Source: Actinomycetes bacterium (GTDB taxonomy: Bacteria > Actinomycetota > Coriobacteriia > Coriobacteriales > Eggerthellaceae). From it: DNA of 11,330 nucleotides. The stretch is taken from NCBI GenBank assembly GCA_023395755.1, contig JAEWYG010000083.1:1-11330 (forward strand). The letters are read 5' to 3'. The notes under the pieces were generated by a model, which had not been told where the DNA came from, did no database searches, and saw nothing but the letters and a program-made list of their open reading frames with translations. Positions 1-6,159 of this stretch are shown here, one piece after another. The position numbers and the translations under genes are program-made. Each line of letters starts with the position of its first letter. The stretch's first letter is position 1.

Positions 1-169
1 GGGTTAAACTCGTTTATACCCTATACCCCCTGTGCAAATGAGCCCAAAAGAGAAACACATCGTTTTTGCATGTAGACGATATACCTCAATGTTAAAATGC
101 ATCCTGATAGTCTGGACTAAAAATTTCCGTCTAGGTTAGCAGGGTACCCTCTTGATAATCAAAGAGAAA
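1..169. other. Intergenic region at the left edge, no gene seen
   Basis: This stretch lies downstream of the iron-sulfur protein gene. It is AT-richer than the flanks. It contains a 10 bp palindrome AGGGTACCCT at 141-150 and a short dyad TTGATAATCAA at 152-162, neither followed by a clear T-run, so I do not call a terminator. A 10-base direct repeat AAAGAGAAAC occurs at 47-56 and 161-170 and may be chance. I see no convincing reading frame or RNA gene. Confidence 0.4.
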
Positions 170-1318
170 CTAACGCTTTAAGCCTGCTAGAATACCCGAG
201 CGAGCCGGCGGTTCAGGCAGGTGAATCAGCCGTGGCTCAAAGTCGAACAGCTCTTCGGTAGATACAACGGAATCCACCACAAGACACTTTTTCAAGCAGG
301 CATCGGCGCAAAGTTCACACTGCACGCAATCTGCTGCCGAAAACTCCAGGTAGCTACCCTCACCGTCAGCAGGAACTATCTCGCTTTTCTTCAACGCACC
401 CGTCGGACAGAATACCGTGCACATACCGCACGCAGAGCAGGCATCAACGTCAATGCGCACATTACCAAATAGACGCGTGTCTATCTCTGGCAACACCGAC
501 GAACCCAAACGATCCATCGCATCGAGCACGCGCATGCGGCGTTCGGGATTAAACTGGGGTAGCGTGCCCGCATCCGACATACGCAAACGATCCCGTAGCG
601 TAGGAGCATTCGCGTCATCCTTTTTGATAAACGCCACCTCAACCGTTTTTTCTGCTGCATCTTTAGCCACCGTCTTAGCCTGCGTAAAAAAACCGCGTCG
701 CTGTGAGGCCAACAGACTACGCTGGTCTTCCAATAGTACCTCTTCCGGGAAAGTCGACGCACGCGCAACGCAGACCGATGAGCCCTGTGCTGCCAAGAGC
801 ATATTCGCCGACGCTACCGTGGCGTCAATTCCAGGAATCGTTGCACGGAATTTACAGGTAGAGCAGGTACCATCCACCAGAAGAAGGTTGTCTACTCCAC
901 GGGCGGCTAGCCCTAGCAATACGCTTTCTTCCATGCGAGCCAAGCAGGGAACCTCAACAAACTTTTCAGGATCGCCCAGCCGCTTAGAAGCAATACGTGC
1001 GCAGGCAAACACGGCACGGCCACCCGTAGTCACCACTACATCGGCCGCGCTCGCCGCTAAGTCCTCGTCAAGTGGCGCGAGCGGAATAAGTGCCTCAGTG
1101 GGACAGACAGTCGTACACGCACCACATGACACACACCGCCCTCCGTCCAGCGCGAGCACATTATCCACCGCAAGCACAGCATTAGCAGGGCAAGCATCGG
1201 AACACTTGCTGCACGACGAATGCCGATTGCGCACAACCACGCAGCGATCGGTCGCCAAGAACACCGCCTTGCTCTCAAGCGCCTCGGCTATTTCAACGAT
1301 GTCAACAAGATTCGGCAT
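170..1318 (-). CDS. Polyferredoxin-like 4Fe-4S protein with a central Cys-rich domain
   Basis: This 382-residue cytoplasmic protein (no signal peptide or membrane segment) probably carries electrons for, or helps assemble, an anaerobic redox enzyme. The N-terminal ferredoxin pair has one atypical site (C36, C39, C43, with H33 where the first Cys would be and C26 nearby) and one full site (C62, C65, C68, C72 followed by Pro). The middle part (about 95-200) has no ferredoxin motif but carries a VPCLARMEES segment and a TCSTC motif around 150. This recalls the MvhD/hydrogenase-delta type of iron-sulfur domain, an inference. A second ferredoxin pair follows at C294/C297/C300/C304 and C331/C334/C337/C341. 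The ATG has a good Shine-Dalgarno sequence (AAGGAG, 1326-1331). The upstream neighbour on the same strand is the MobB-MobA fusion, suggesting a link with a molybdoenzyme such as formate dehydrogenase. The exact partner is unknown. Confidence 0.85.
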   Translation of the reverse strand: MPNLVDIVEIAEALESKAVFLATDRCVVVRNRHSSCSKCSDACPANAVLAVDNVLALDGGRCVSCGACTTVCPTEALIPLAPLDEDLAASAADVVVTTGGRAVFACARIASKRLGDPEKFVEVPCLARMEESVLLGLAARGVDNLLLVDGTCSTCKFRATIPGIDATVASANMLLAAQGSSVCVARASTFPEEVLLEDQRSLLASQRRGFFTQAKTVAKDAAEKTVEVAFIKKDDANAPTLRDRLRMSDAGTLPQFNPERRMRVLDAMDRLGSSVLPEIDTRLFGNVRIDVDACSACGMCTVFCPTGALKKSEIVPADGEGSYLEFSAADCVQCELCADACLKKCLVVDSVVSTEELFDFEPRLIHLPEPPARSGILAGLKR

Positions 1319-1361
1319 GAAGCCTCTCCTTAAAAGATCCCAGAACTCGAACAGGGGCCCA

Positions 1362-1401
1362 CCTTAGAGTGCCTTTTTGGATATTAAGCTATCCGCTAAG
1401 G
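1362..1401 (-). promoter_or_regulatory. Nested inverted repeat in the leader of the iron-sulfur protein gene
   Basis: CCTTAG (1362-1367) pairs with CTAAGG (1396-1401), and between them GGATA (1379-1383) pairs with TATCC (1390-1394) around a 6-base loop. The structure sits 44 to 83 bp ahead of the start of the iron-sulfur gene and would be in its leader if transcription starts in the gap or reads through from mobBA. It could be a control element or a weak terminator of mobBA, but on the minus strand it is not followed by a U-run. I do not recognise a known riboswitch class in it. Confidence 0.3.
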
Positions 1402-1439
1402 CCATATGGCTGCGCACAGCTTGCCACCAGCGATCTGCA

Positions 1440-1456
1440 CGACGCCACGTGCGTCG
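1440..1456 (-). terminator. Hairpin after the MobB-MobA gene, possible terminator
   Basis: CGACGC (1440-1445) and GCGTCG (1451-1456) form a perfect 6 bp stem around CACGT, starting 19 bp after the mobBA stop. No U-tract follows on the minus strand, so intrinsic termination would be weak. It could instead stabilise the 3' end of the message. Confidence 0.3.
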
Positions 1457-1475
1457 CTTTAATGACTGAACTATC

Positions 1476-2819
1476 TTAGCCTTCCAAGAACGACTCCTCC
1501 AACGAATGCAGTTCTTCGGGAGTATTCGCGTTAATAAAACACCCGCCCATTGGCTCGGCTTCTAATACACTTGCTTGGGGAAACTCAAACACCTTTACGT
1601 CGTCAAAAAACGCTTGGGCACGCTTTTCGCCGCGATCCAATGCGGCCCGCACTGCCGGAAGACACGCCATACGGCGGTACATCGCATGAAACGGCTCGTA
1701 ACCGTGCTTGTTTACCGGCACCACAACATCGGCCCCCGATTCGTTCATCGCAAGCGCTTCTGCAATAACGAGCGAACCCGACGCAAACACCATGTCACAC
1801 GCCACAACCGCAACATAGGGGTTACGTGCGGCCTGCATGGCCGTATAGAGCCCCGGCAACGCACCACGGAAATCAAACGCATCACAAACAAGCTGGATAC
1901 GCAGATGAGGAAACTCAGCATGAAGGAATGCCAAGTTCTCGGGTTCATTGGTTGTAATAATTAGATCATCGGACACTGGCCCCAAACGCTCCACTAAACG
2001 ACAAATAAGCGGACGACCCGCAAACGGCACGGTAGCCTTACTGCGTCCCATGCGGCGACTCTCGCCACCAGCCTGAATGACCACAGTCACGCGAGGTCGC
2101 ACATAGTACTGCTCCACGAAATCGGCCAGCCCAGCAATGTCATCCAAAGCGAACGACGGCACATTATACAACTCGGCAGCACGAATTGCCTCTTCGATAT
2201 CGGTAACCACCGCCACCGTTTTATCCGTCGGAAGTTTGTTAGAAATGTCAATATGATCGGGATGCTGCGTTTTAAAGTGCGACCCATTCACCTCGACGGA
2301 ATCGCCGCATCCCGCAGTTTTCAGCGTCGCCCGCGCCTCCTCGTCGTCGGCCGTGGGTAAGCCACGCGTAAATTGCGTGAAGTCCGTACCGAGCGGCCAG
2401 CCTCTACGCGCACCCTCTGCAAACACCTCAGCAACTCGAGCGTCGGCTTCGTTGCCAGAACGCATGATCTCAATCGTAGGAAGCCCACTTTTGCGGTAGC
2501 CCTCCACCATCACGATATCGTGACCATGCATGCTACGCACAATTTCCGAGCATTCAACTTCACCTCGGACAGTTTTGATGCGGGCAATTTGCCCCGGCGC
2601 AGCGATAACCGTCTCGCTAGCACCCGCAGCACGGTGACGATATGAATCCTTGCCAGGATAGTCTATGTCGAAACCCACATGACTATGGTGCTTCACGCTG
2701 CCAACGTCGTTGCCGCGCTCAACCAATTCGGCAATAAGCTGCTCGAGGAGCGTCGTTTTTCCTGAATTATGTCGCCCCACGATGGCAAGGGCTGGGCTTG
2801 GAATGTTCACCATATTCAT
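1476..2819 (-). CDS. mobBA: Fused MobB-MobA, molybdopterin-guanine dinucleotide biosynthesis
   Basis: This cytoplasmic bifunctional protein (447 residues) should attach GMP from GTP to molybdopterin (MobA) and bind GTP as the MobB adaptor, making the bis-MGD cofactor of DMSO-reductase-family enzymes. The N-terminal MobB half shows a P-loop GRHNSGKTT (15-23), the DYPGKDSYRHRAAGA signature and DIVMVEGYRKSG. The C-terminal MobA half starts near residue 244 with the nucleotidyltransferase motif QAGGESRRMGRSK and later has VVACDM and FINANTPEEL. MobB is longer than usual: about 65 residues of weak similarity sit between its catalytic part and its C-terminal TVAVVTDIEEA segment. I chose the ATG at 2819 because AAAGGA lies 7 bases ahead and a promoter-like TGGTATACT lies just upstream. 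A GTG 22 codons earlier would precede that promoter. It precedes the iron-sulfur gene on the same strand. Confidence 0.92.
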   Translation of the reverse strand: MNMVNIPSPALAIVGRHNSGKTTLLEQLIAELVERGNDVGSVKHHSHVGFDIDYPGKDSYRHRAAGASETVIAAPGQIARIKTVRGEVECSEIVRSMHGHDIVMVEGYRKSGLPTIEIMRSGNEADARVAEVFAEGARRGWPLGTDFTQFTRGLPTADDEEARATLKTAGCGDSVEVNGSHFKTQHPDHIDISNKLPTDKTVAVVTDIEEAIRAAELYNVPSFALDDIAGLADFVEQYYVRPRVTVVIQAGGESRRMGRSKATVPFAGRPLICRLVERLGPVSDDLIITTNEPENLAFLHAEFPHLRIQLVCDAFDFRGALPGLYTAMQAARNPYVAVVACDMVFASGSLVIAEALAMNESGADVVVPVNKHGYEPFHAMYRRMACLPAVRAALDRGEKRAQAFFDDVKVFEFPQASVLEAEPMGGCFINANTPEELHSLEESFLEG

Positions 2820-2826
2820 GCACTCG

Positions 2827-2850
2827 TCCTTTCGGCGCATAAGTATACCA
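2827..2850 (-). promoter_or_regulatory. Extended -10 promoter and ribosome binding site of mobBA
   Basis: Read on the minus strand, TGGTATACT (2850-2842) matches an extended -10 element (TGn plus a 5/6 match to TATAAT). AAAGGA (2832-2827) follows, 7 bases before the ATG at 2819. No good -35 box is present at 16-18 bases, as is common for extended -10 promoters. The short leader supports the start chosen for mobBA. Confidence 0.5.
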
Positions 2851-3019
2851 CGAGCACTCTTGGCCTCTGTGATGGCAAGCTTCACCTAGTCACACTTCCC
2901 ATCAAGTTCCTTCAGTCAAGCGCAGCTACCTACTCCTTTGTCCCACAAATCATAGAAGATGAAAGCTATAGGGGAGTCGATCTCCGAAAATTCGCCGATA
3001 ACCCTTCAACTGGAACCTA
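2851..3019. other. Intergenic region between lysR-type gene and mobBA
   Basis: About 170 bp between two minus-strand genes. The only structure seen is a small stem GGAG-TCGAT-CTCC at 2973-2985, too short for a convincing terminator of the regulator gene. No reading frame here has a good ribosome binding site. Confidence 0.4.
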
Positions 3020-3928
3020 CTAAAAAGCTGCCTCTCTCTTGCGCGGGGATCGCTTATCGAGATAGGCGATAAACTCCTCTTCCCGCCGGCAAAGACTCCG
3101 GGCTTTGAGATACGAAATGCCGAATCCCCACGTAAGATCTCGTACAGGAAGCGCAACCACCTCTTCGCACGCGCAGAAAACTTCGAGCTCTGCGAGGTGA
3201 GGCAAGGTAAAACCAATACCTTCGCCACGCAATACGAATTCGTAGATCCAGAATATCTCGGAGTATTCAACAATTTCAGGCGGCTTTAATTCTCTTTGCG
3301 CAAAGTGATCGAGAAGCGCACGATAACATTTGAACTCCCGACCAGGAATGGCAATGCGTCGTTGTGCTATATCTTCTATGCTCAAAGAACCGCAAGCACA
3401 CAAAGGATCGTCGCGGCGAACCCAATAATATACGGGAGACGAATACAGCTCGTGTGTAACGAAATCGTCGGCTGAGGGCAGAATAGTCAATGCGAGGTCA
3501 TACATACCATCACGCAATGCCGATTCACACAGCAAATCAGATAATTCACAGAGCGTGATTGAAACATCTTGACAGTCGCGCTCAAAATCGGCTAGAAAAT
3601 TCGATCCAAGTAAACCGGGAATTCCCAACGAAGAAGCAACCCGTATTTCAACGTAACCACTTGAAGCGATCCTTTCAAAGGCACCGGCAAGTAGGTTGCG
3701 TTCGGTCTGCATATGGCGAACGTATTCGTAAAACTCATCGGCATAGGGTGTAGCCTGTCGCACTCCCTCTGTATCAACAGTAAACAACGGAACACCAAGT
3801 TCACGTTCTAAGTTGCGAATAGCTTTGGTAAACCCTTGTGGAGACATGGGCACTTTGCTTGCACCTGCACTGAAACTTGGTGAATCGTATGCCAAGACAA
3901 AATAATCGTACTTGTCTTTTACGTCCAT
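3020..3928 (-). CDS. LysR-family transcriptional regulator
   Basis: This is a 302-residue DNA-binding regulator of the usual LysR length. The N-terminal winged helix-turn-helix spans about residues 8-65 (YFVLAYDSPSFSAGASKVPMSPQGF at the start of the recognition region, then AIRNLERELGVPLF, the typical LysR closing motif). The rest (about 90-300) is the periplasmic-binding-like effector domain. AAAGGGGG at 3935-3942 lies 6 bases ahead of the ATG. The gene is divergent from the Tat flavoprotein reductase gene across 241 bp, the standard arrangement for a LysR regulator and its target. The inference is that it controls the reductase in response to that enzyme's substrate, and probably itself. 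The effector cannot be told from the sequence. Confidence 0.92.
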   Translation of the reverse strand: MDVKDKYDYFVLAYDSPSFSAGASKVPMSPQGFTKAIRNLERELGVPLFTVDTEGVRQATPYADEFYEYVRHMQTERNLLAGAFERIASSGYVEIRVASSLGIPGLLGSNFLADFERDCQDVSITLCELSDLLCESALRDGMYDLALTILPSADDFVTHELYSSPVYYWVRRDDPLCACGSLSIEDIAQRRIAIPGREFKCYRALLDHFAQRELKPPEIVEYSEIFWIYEFVLRGEGIGFTLPHLAELEVFCACEEVVALPVRDLTWGFGISYLKARSLCRREEEFIAYLDKRSPRKREAAF

Positions 3929-3976
3929 GCAAGACCCCCTTTGTCCACCTAATGTAAGACAATTCCCCCATTGGTT

Positions 3977-3982
3977 ATTGTA
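3977..3982 (-). promoter_or_regulatory. Possible -10 box of the lysR-type gene
   Basis: On the minus strand TACAAT (5/6 match to TATAAT) lies about 50 bases ahead of the regulator's ATG. No convincing -35 box stands at 16-18 bases, so this is a weak call based on position and the -10 match. Confidence 0.25.
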
Positions 3983-4046
3983 CTACGGGAAAGTTTGTCC
4001 TTGTCGTCAGGACGCCGGACACCGCTTGAAACAAACTGATTCAATG

Positions 4047-4063
4047 TACATCTTTTCGATGTA
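4047..4063. promoter_or_regulatory. Dyad operator candidate for the LysR-type regulator
   Basis: A perfect 6 bp inverted repeat, TACATC-N5-GATGTA, lies in the divergent control region just upstream of the proposed -35 box of the flavoprotein gene. LysR regulators usually bind short interrupted dyads in about the -40 to -75 region of their targets, and this site fits in place and form. A second ATAC-rich stretch (4086-4103) may be the activation half-site. Binding is an inference. Confidence 0.4.
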
Positions 4064-4073
4064 TGTCAAGCTA

Positions 4074-4103
4074 TTGCACCAAAGATACACAATCATACAT
4101 ACT
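4074..4103 (+). promoter_or_regulatory. Likely promoter of the flavoprotein gene
   Basis: TTGCAC (4074-4079) and CATACT (4098-4103) are separated by 18 bases, each one or two bases from consensus. Transcription would start near 4110, giving a leader of about 60 bases. That leader can form two small hairpins: GCCGC/GCGGC (4112-4127) with AGGAGG in its loop, and CTTCC/GGAAG (4132-4146). The imperfect boxes suit an activator-dependent promoter. Confidence 0.4.
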
Positions 4104-4156
4104 CAACCTATGCCGCAGGAGGGCGGCAATTCTTCCCCTAAGGAAGGCTGCGATTC

Positions 4157-4163
4157 AAGGAGG
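4157..4163 (+). promoter_or_regulatory. Ribosome binding site fixing the flavoprotein start
   Basis: AAGGAGG lies 6 bases before the ATG at 4170. The frame stays open upstream to 3912, but the upstream part has no similar site, overlaps the promoter and would put residues ahead of the Tat signal. The start at 4170 is therefore preferred. Confidence 0.85.
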
Positions 4164-4169
4164 AATCTC

Positions 4170-5858
4170 ATGAAAGAAACAATGCCAGGTTTAAGCCGTC
4201 GATCATTTCTTACAGGAGCAGGTATTCTAACTGCTGGGCTCGCAGGAGCAGCCCTCACCGGATGCGGACCTCAGGCAAAGTCGAAAGATACCCCCGTTGC
4301 AACAGAATCTGCAGCTGATGCGACCATTGTTGATGAGAGCTTTTGGACCATACCCGAACTTGGCGAACCCACCGAAACACTTAAAGCCGACATCTGCATT
4401 GTTGGTGCAGGAGGCACAGGTACTGCAGCCGCCATTCAGGCAATCGACTTAGGGCTTAAGCCTCTTATTATCGAGCGTCTCTCGGGGTACGGTGGATCAT
4501 TTATTGGCACCGAAGGCATGACCGGCCTTGAAACTCACTTTACTGAAGCCGAGGGTGGTACCATCTGGAATGGAGAAAAGTACGGCATCAAAGAAGCCAT
4601 GCACACTTGCCTCAATTACCACCACTGGATCCCTCAGCATAAACTCTACGAAAACTTTTTCGGCCAAATGGCCGAAACTATCGAATGGCTCGAAGGACAT
4701 GGTATTGAATTCGAAGGAAACATCTCCATTGGTGCGGGACCAAAGATATGGCACGTATACAACAAGGGCGACAACGCAAGTCCCGGGGGCTATTTTATGC
4801 AGTGCTTCGGCGCAGAGGCGAAGAAGCTTGGTGTTGAAGCACGCTTTGACACTTTTGGCCGCAAAATCATTATCGAAAATGGAAAAGTGGCTGGCCTGCT
4901 TGCAGAAACAGCAAAGGGTGACGTTATTAAAATTGAGGCTCCCGTGGTTATTATTGGAACGGGGGGTTACGCAAATAATACCGAAATGCTTTACGGGGTG
5001 TCCGAAACCAGAAATGAAAATATTCAAGCTCTTGGCATGAACTGCCGAGAAGGCGATGGTCTAAAAATGGCAAAAGATGCTGGTGCTGAATTTGCCGAAG
5101 GGCTCGGCACCGTTATGTGGTGCGGACCAGTTCCCGTGGGTGCCATCACTGCAACATGGACAACCGATGCTTATTCAGCTGGCGTTCAGCCTACTTTGTG
5201 GCTAAATGAAAAAGGACAACGCTATTGCAAAGAAGACTTATGGATTGACGACTTTGCTGGTGCAGGCATTTGTGTCCGCAACCAGAAAAAGACATTCGTG
5301 CTGTTTACGGAACAAGATATGCTGGAGTGGGAAAAGACAGGCCCCTATGGACAGGTGTTCTCGTTCGGTACGCCAGGTAAGCCTCTTGCTGAAGCGCGGG
5401 CGGTTCTTGAAAAATGCGAAGCCTGCCATATTGGCGCAACCCTTGATGAAGTTGCAACCGCTGCCGGGCTCGATGCGGCCGCAGTCAAAGCAACAGTCGA
5501 TCGCTATAACGGATATTGCGATGCTGCTGCTAACGCAGATGGCGAGGACACCAGCATCGATGCAGAATTCGGCAAGCGAGCAAAGTATCTGCATAAAGTA
5601 GCTGAGGGGCCTTACTGGCTTTGCGAAGTAGCCGATGGTTTTTATACCACCTGTGGAGGCATCAAGGTAAATGAGAAAATTCAAGTACTCGATACAGAAG
5701 ATCAAATTATTCCGGGATTATACGCCGGAGGATCAGATGCTGGCGGACTCTACGGCGATTCCTATGACGTGAAGTATGCCCCCGGGTCTCAAGCAGCATG
5801 GGCGGTCAACTCAGGACGCTTGGCCGTTAAAGACGCCCAAGAATACTTAAAAGCATAG
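4170..5858 (+). CDS. Tat-exported FAD-dependent reductase (fumarate reductase flavoprotein-like)
   Basis: This 562-residue secreted flavoprotein probably accepts electrons at the outer face of the membrane and reduces an organic acceptor. It starts with a Tat signal (SRRSFLTG, 9-16), a hydrophobic stretch, and a lipobox-like LTGC with Cys32, so it is probably a lipid-anchored Tat substrate. The FAD domain shows GAGGTG (79-84) and the E102 of the Rossmann fold, a second glycine motif IIGTGGYA (about 261-268), and the C-terminal FAD segment IIPGLYAGGSDAGG. There is no FMN-binding or cytochrome domain, so it must take electrons from a separate partner that is not in the window. By eye, the fumarate reductase residues His504, Arg544 and Arg402 (Fcc3 numbering) correspond to Tyr492, Tyr532 and Ile359 or close neighbours, so fumarate is an unlikely substrate. 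It is divergent from a LysR-type regulator. The true substrate is unknown. Confidence 0.9.
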   Translation: MKETMPGLSRRSFLTGAGILTAGLAGAALTGCGPQAKSKDTPVATESAADATIVDESFWTIPELGEPTETLKADICIVGAGGTGTAAAIQAIDLGLKPLIIERLSGYGGSFIGTEGMTGLETHFTEAEGGTIWNGEKYGIKEAMHTCLNYHHWIPQHKLYENFFGQMAETIEWLEGHGIEFEGNISIGAGPKIWHVYNKGDNASPGGYFMQCFGAEAKKLGVEARFDTFGRKIIIENGKVAGLLAETAKGDVIKIEAPVVIIGTGGYANNTEMLYGVSETRNENIQALGMNCREGDGLKMAKDAGAEFAEGLGTVMWCGPVPVGAITATWTTDAYSAGVQPTLWLNEKGQRYCKEDLWIDDFAGAGICVRNQKKTFVLFTEQDMLEWEKTGPYGQVFSFGTPGKPLAEARAVLEKCEACHIGATLDEVATAAGLDAAAVKATVDRYNGYCDAAANADGEDTSIDAEFGKRAKYLHKVAEGPYWLCEVADGFYTTCGGIKVNEKIQVLDTEDQIIPGLYAGGSDAGGLYGDSYDVKYAPGSQAAWAVNSGRLAVKDAQEYLKA

Positions 5859-5900
5859 CAGCGTCGCTCACAGGATTAGTCAACCCACCCCCTCCCCTTA

Positions 5901-5938
5901 GGCCACCTTCTCGTTGTTTACCCAGCGAGGAGGTGGCC
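5901..5938 (+). terminator. Hairpin terminator after the flavoprotein gene
   Basis: A 13-base arm (5901-5913, GGCCACCTTCTCG) pairs with 5926-5938 (CGAGGAGGTGGCC) with a single G-U pair and a 12-base loop. It starts 43 bases after the stop codon. The following CCTCTTACG is only weakly T-rich, so efficiency is uncertain, but the stem is long and GC-rich. Confidence 0.65.
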
Positions 5939-5973
5939 CTCTTACGTACGCCTACTTTCACCGAAATTTAATG

Positions 5974-6003
5974 TTGTGATTTTATGGAGAAGGGTGGTAT
6001 AAT
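5974..6003 (+). promoter_or_regulatory. Strong plus-strand promoter in the intergenic region
   Basis: TTGTGA (5974-5979) and a perfect TATAAT (5998-6003) are spaced by 18 bases. A TGG just before the -10 gives an extended -10 element. No protein gene on the plus strand follows before the facing recR gene, so the promoter most likely serves the small RNA candidate. Confidence 0.6.
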
Positions 6004-6009
6004 AATTTG

Positions 6010-6135
6010 CACATTTTGCAGAGGCAATCTAAGCTTCGGTAAAGGTGAGGGTTCTGTTTTTTGGAGGGGGCAGGACCCTTTATCTTTGCCCGGATGCAGA
6101 AAATGCCGCTACGCGATTCGTGTAGCGGCATTTAT
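6010..6135 (+). ncRNA. Candidate structured small RNA, class not recognised
   Basis: About 125 bases run from the expected start of the promoter at 5974-6003 to an intrinsic terminator. They can fold into a long imperfect rod. CATTTT (6012-6017) pairs with AAAATG (6100-6105), then GCA (6024-6026) with TGC (6095-6097), TTCGG (6035-6039) with CCGGA (6090-6094), AAAG (6041-6044) with CTTT (6084-6087), and GGGTTCTG (6049-6056) with CAGGACCC (6071-6078), around a U- and G-rich 14-base loop. The outermost stem shares bases with the terminator stem, so the two may compete. The only open frame through here begins at an ATG without a ribosome binding site, ahead of the promoter. A 6S-like RNA is one possibility because of the rod shape, but it is shorter than typical 6S and I see no decisive signature. 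Confidence 0.45.
6101..6133. terminator. Bidirectional intrinsic terminator (small RNA candidate and recR operon)
   Basis: AAATGCCGCTAC (6101-6112) and GTAGCGGCATTT (6122-6133) form a perfect 12 bp stem with a 9-base loop. On the minus strand it is followed by a TTTTCT run and ends the recR operon 26 bases after the stop codon. On the plus strand the stem ends in TTTATC, enough for termination of the small RNA candidate. Confidence 0.85.
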
Positions 6136-6159
6136 CACACAAGGCGCCATAACTAAATC

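Noticed and set aside
47..170. Direct repeat AAAGAGAAAC at 47-56 and 161-170
   Set aside because: Ten bases of a purine-rich sequence twice in AT-rich DNA can occur by chance. There is no third copy or regular spacing that would suggest an array or attachment site.
1333..1360. TTCGAGT on the minus strand resembling a tRNA T-loop
   Set aside because: The flanking bases do not form a T stem, and no acceptor, D or anticodon arms can be built around it.
417..1367. Long plus-strand open frame (316 codons) opposite the iron-sulfur protein gene
   Set aside because: It mirrors the coding frame of the minus-strand gene, has no ribosome binding site and a Ser/Arg-rich composition typical of antisense frames. 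The minus-strand protein has clear Cys motifs.
4129..4173. Possible 14-codon leader peptide starting at ATT after AGGAGG and ending on the flavoprotein ATG
   Set aside because: ATT starts are rare and the AGGAGG is in a hairpin loop. There is no independent support.
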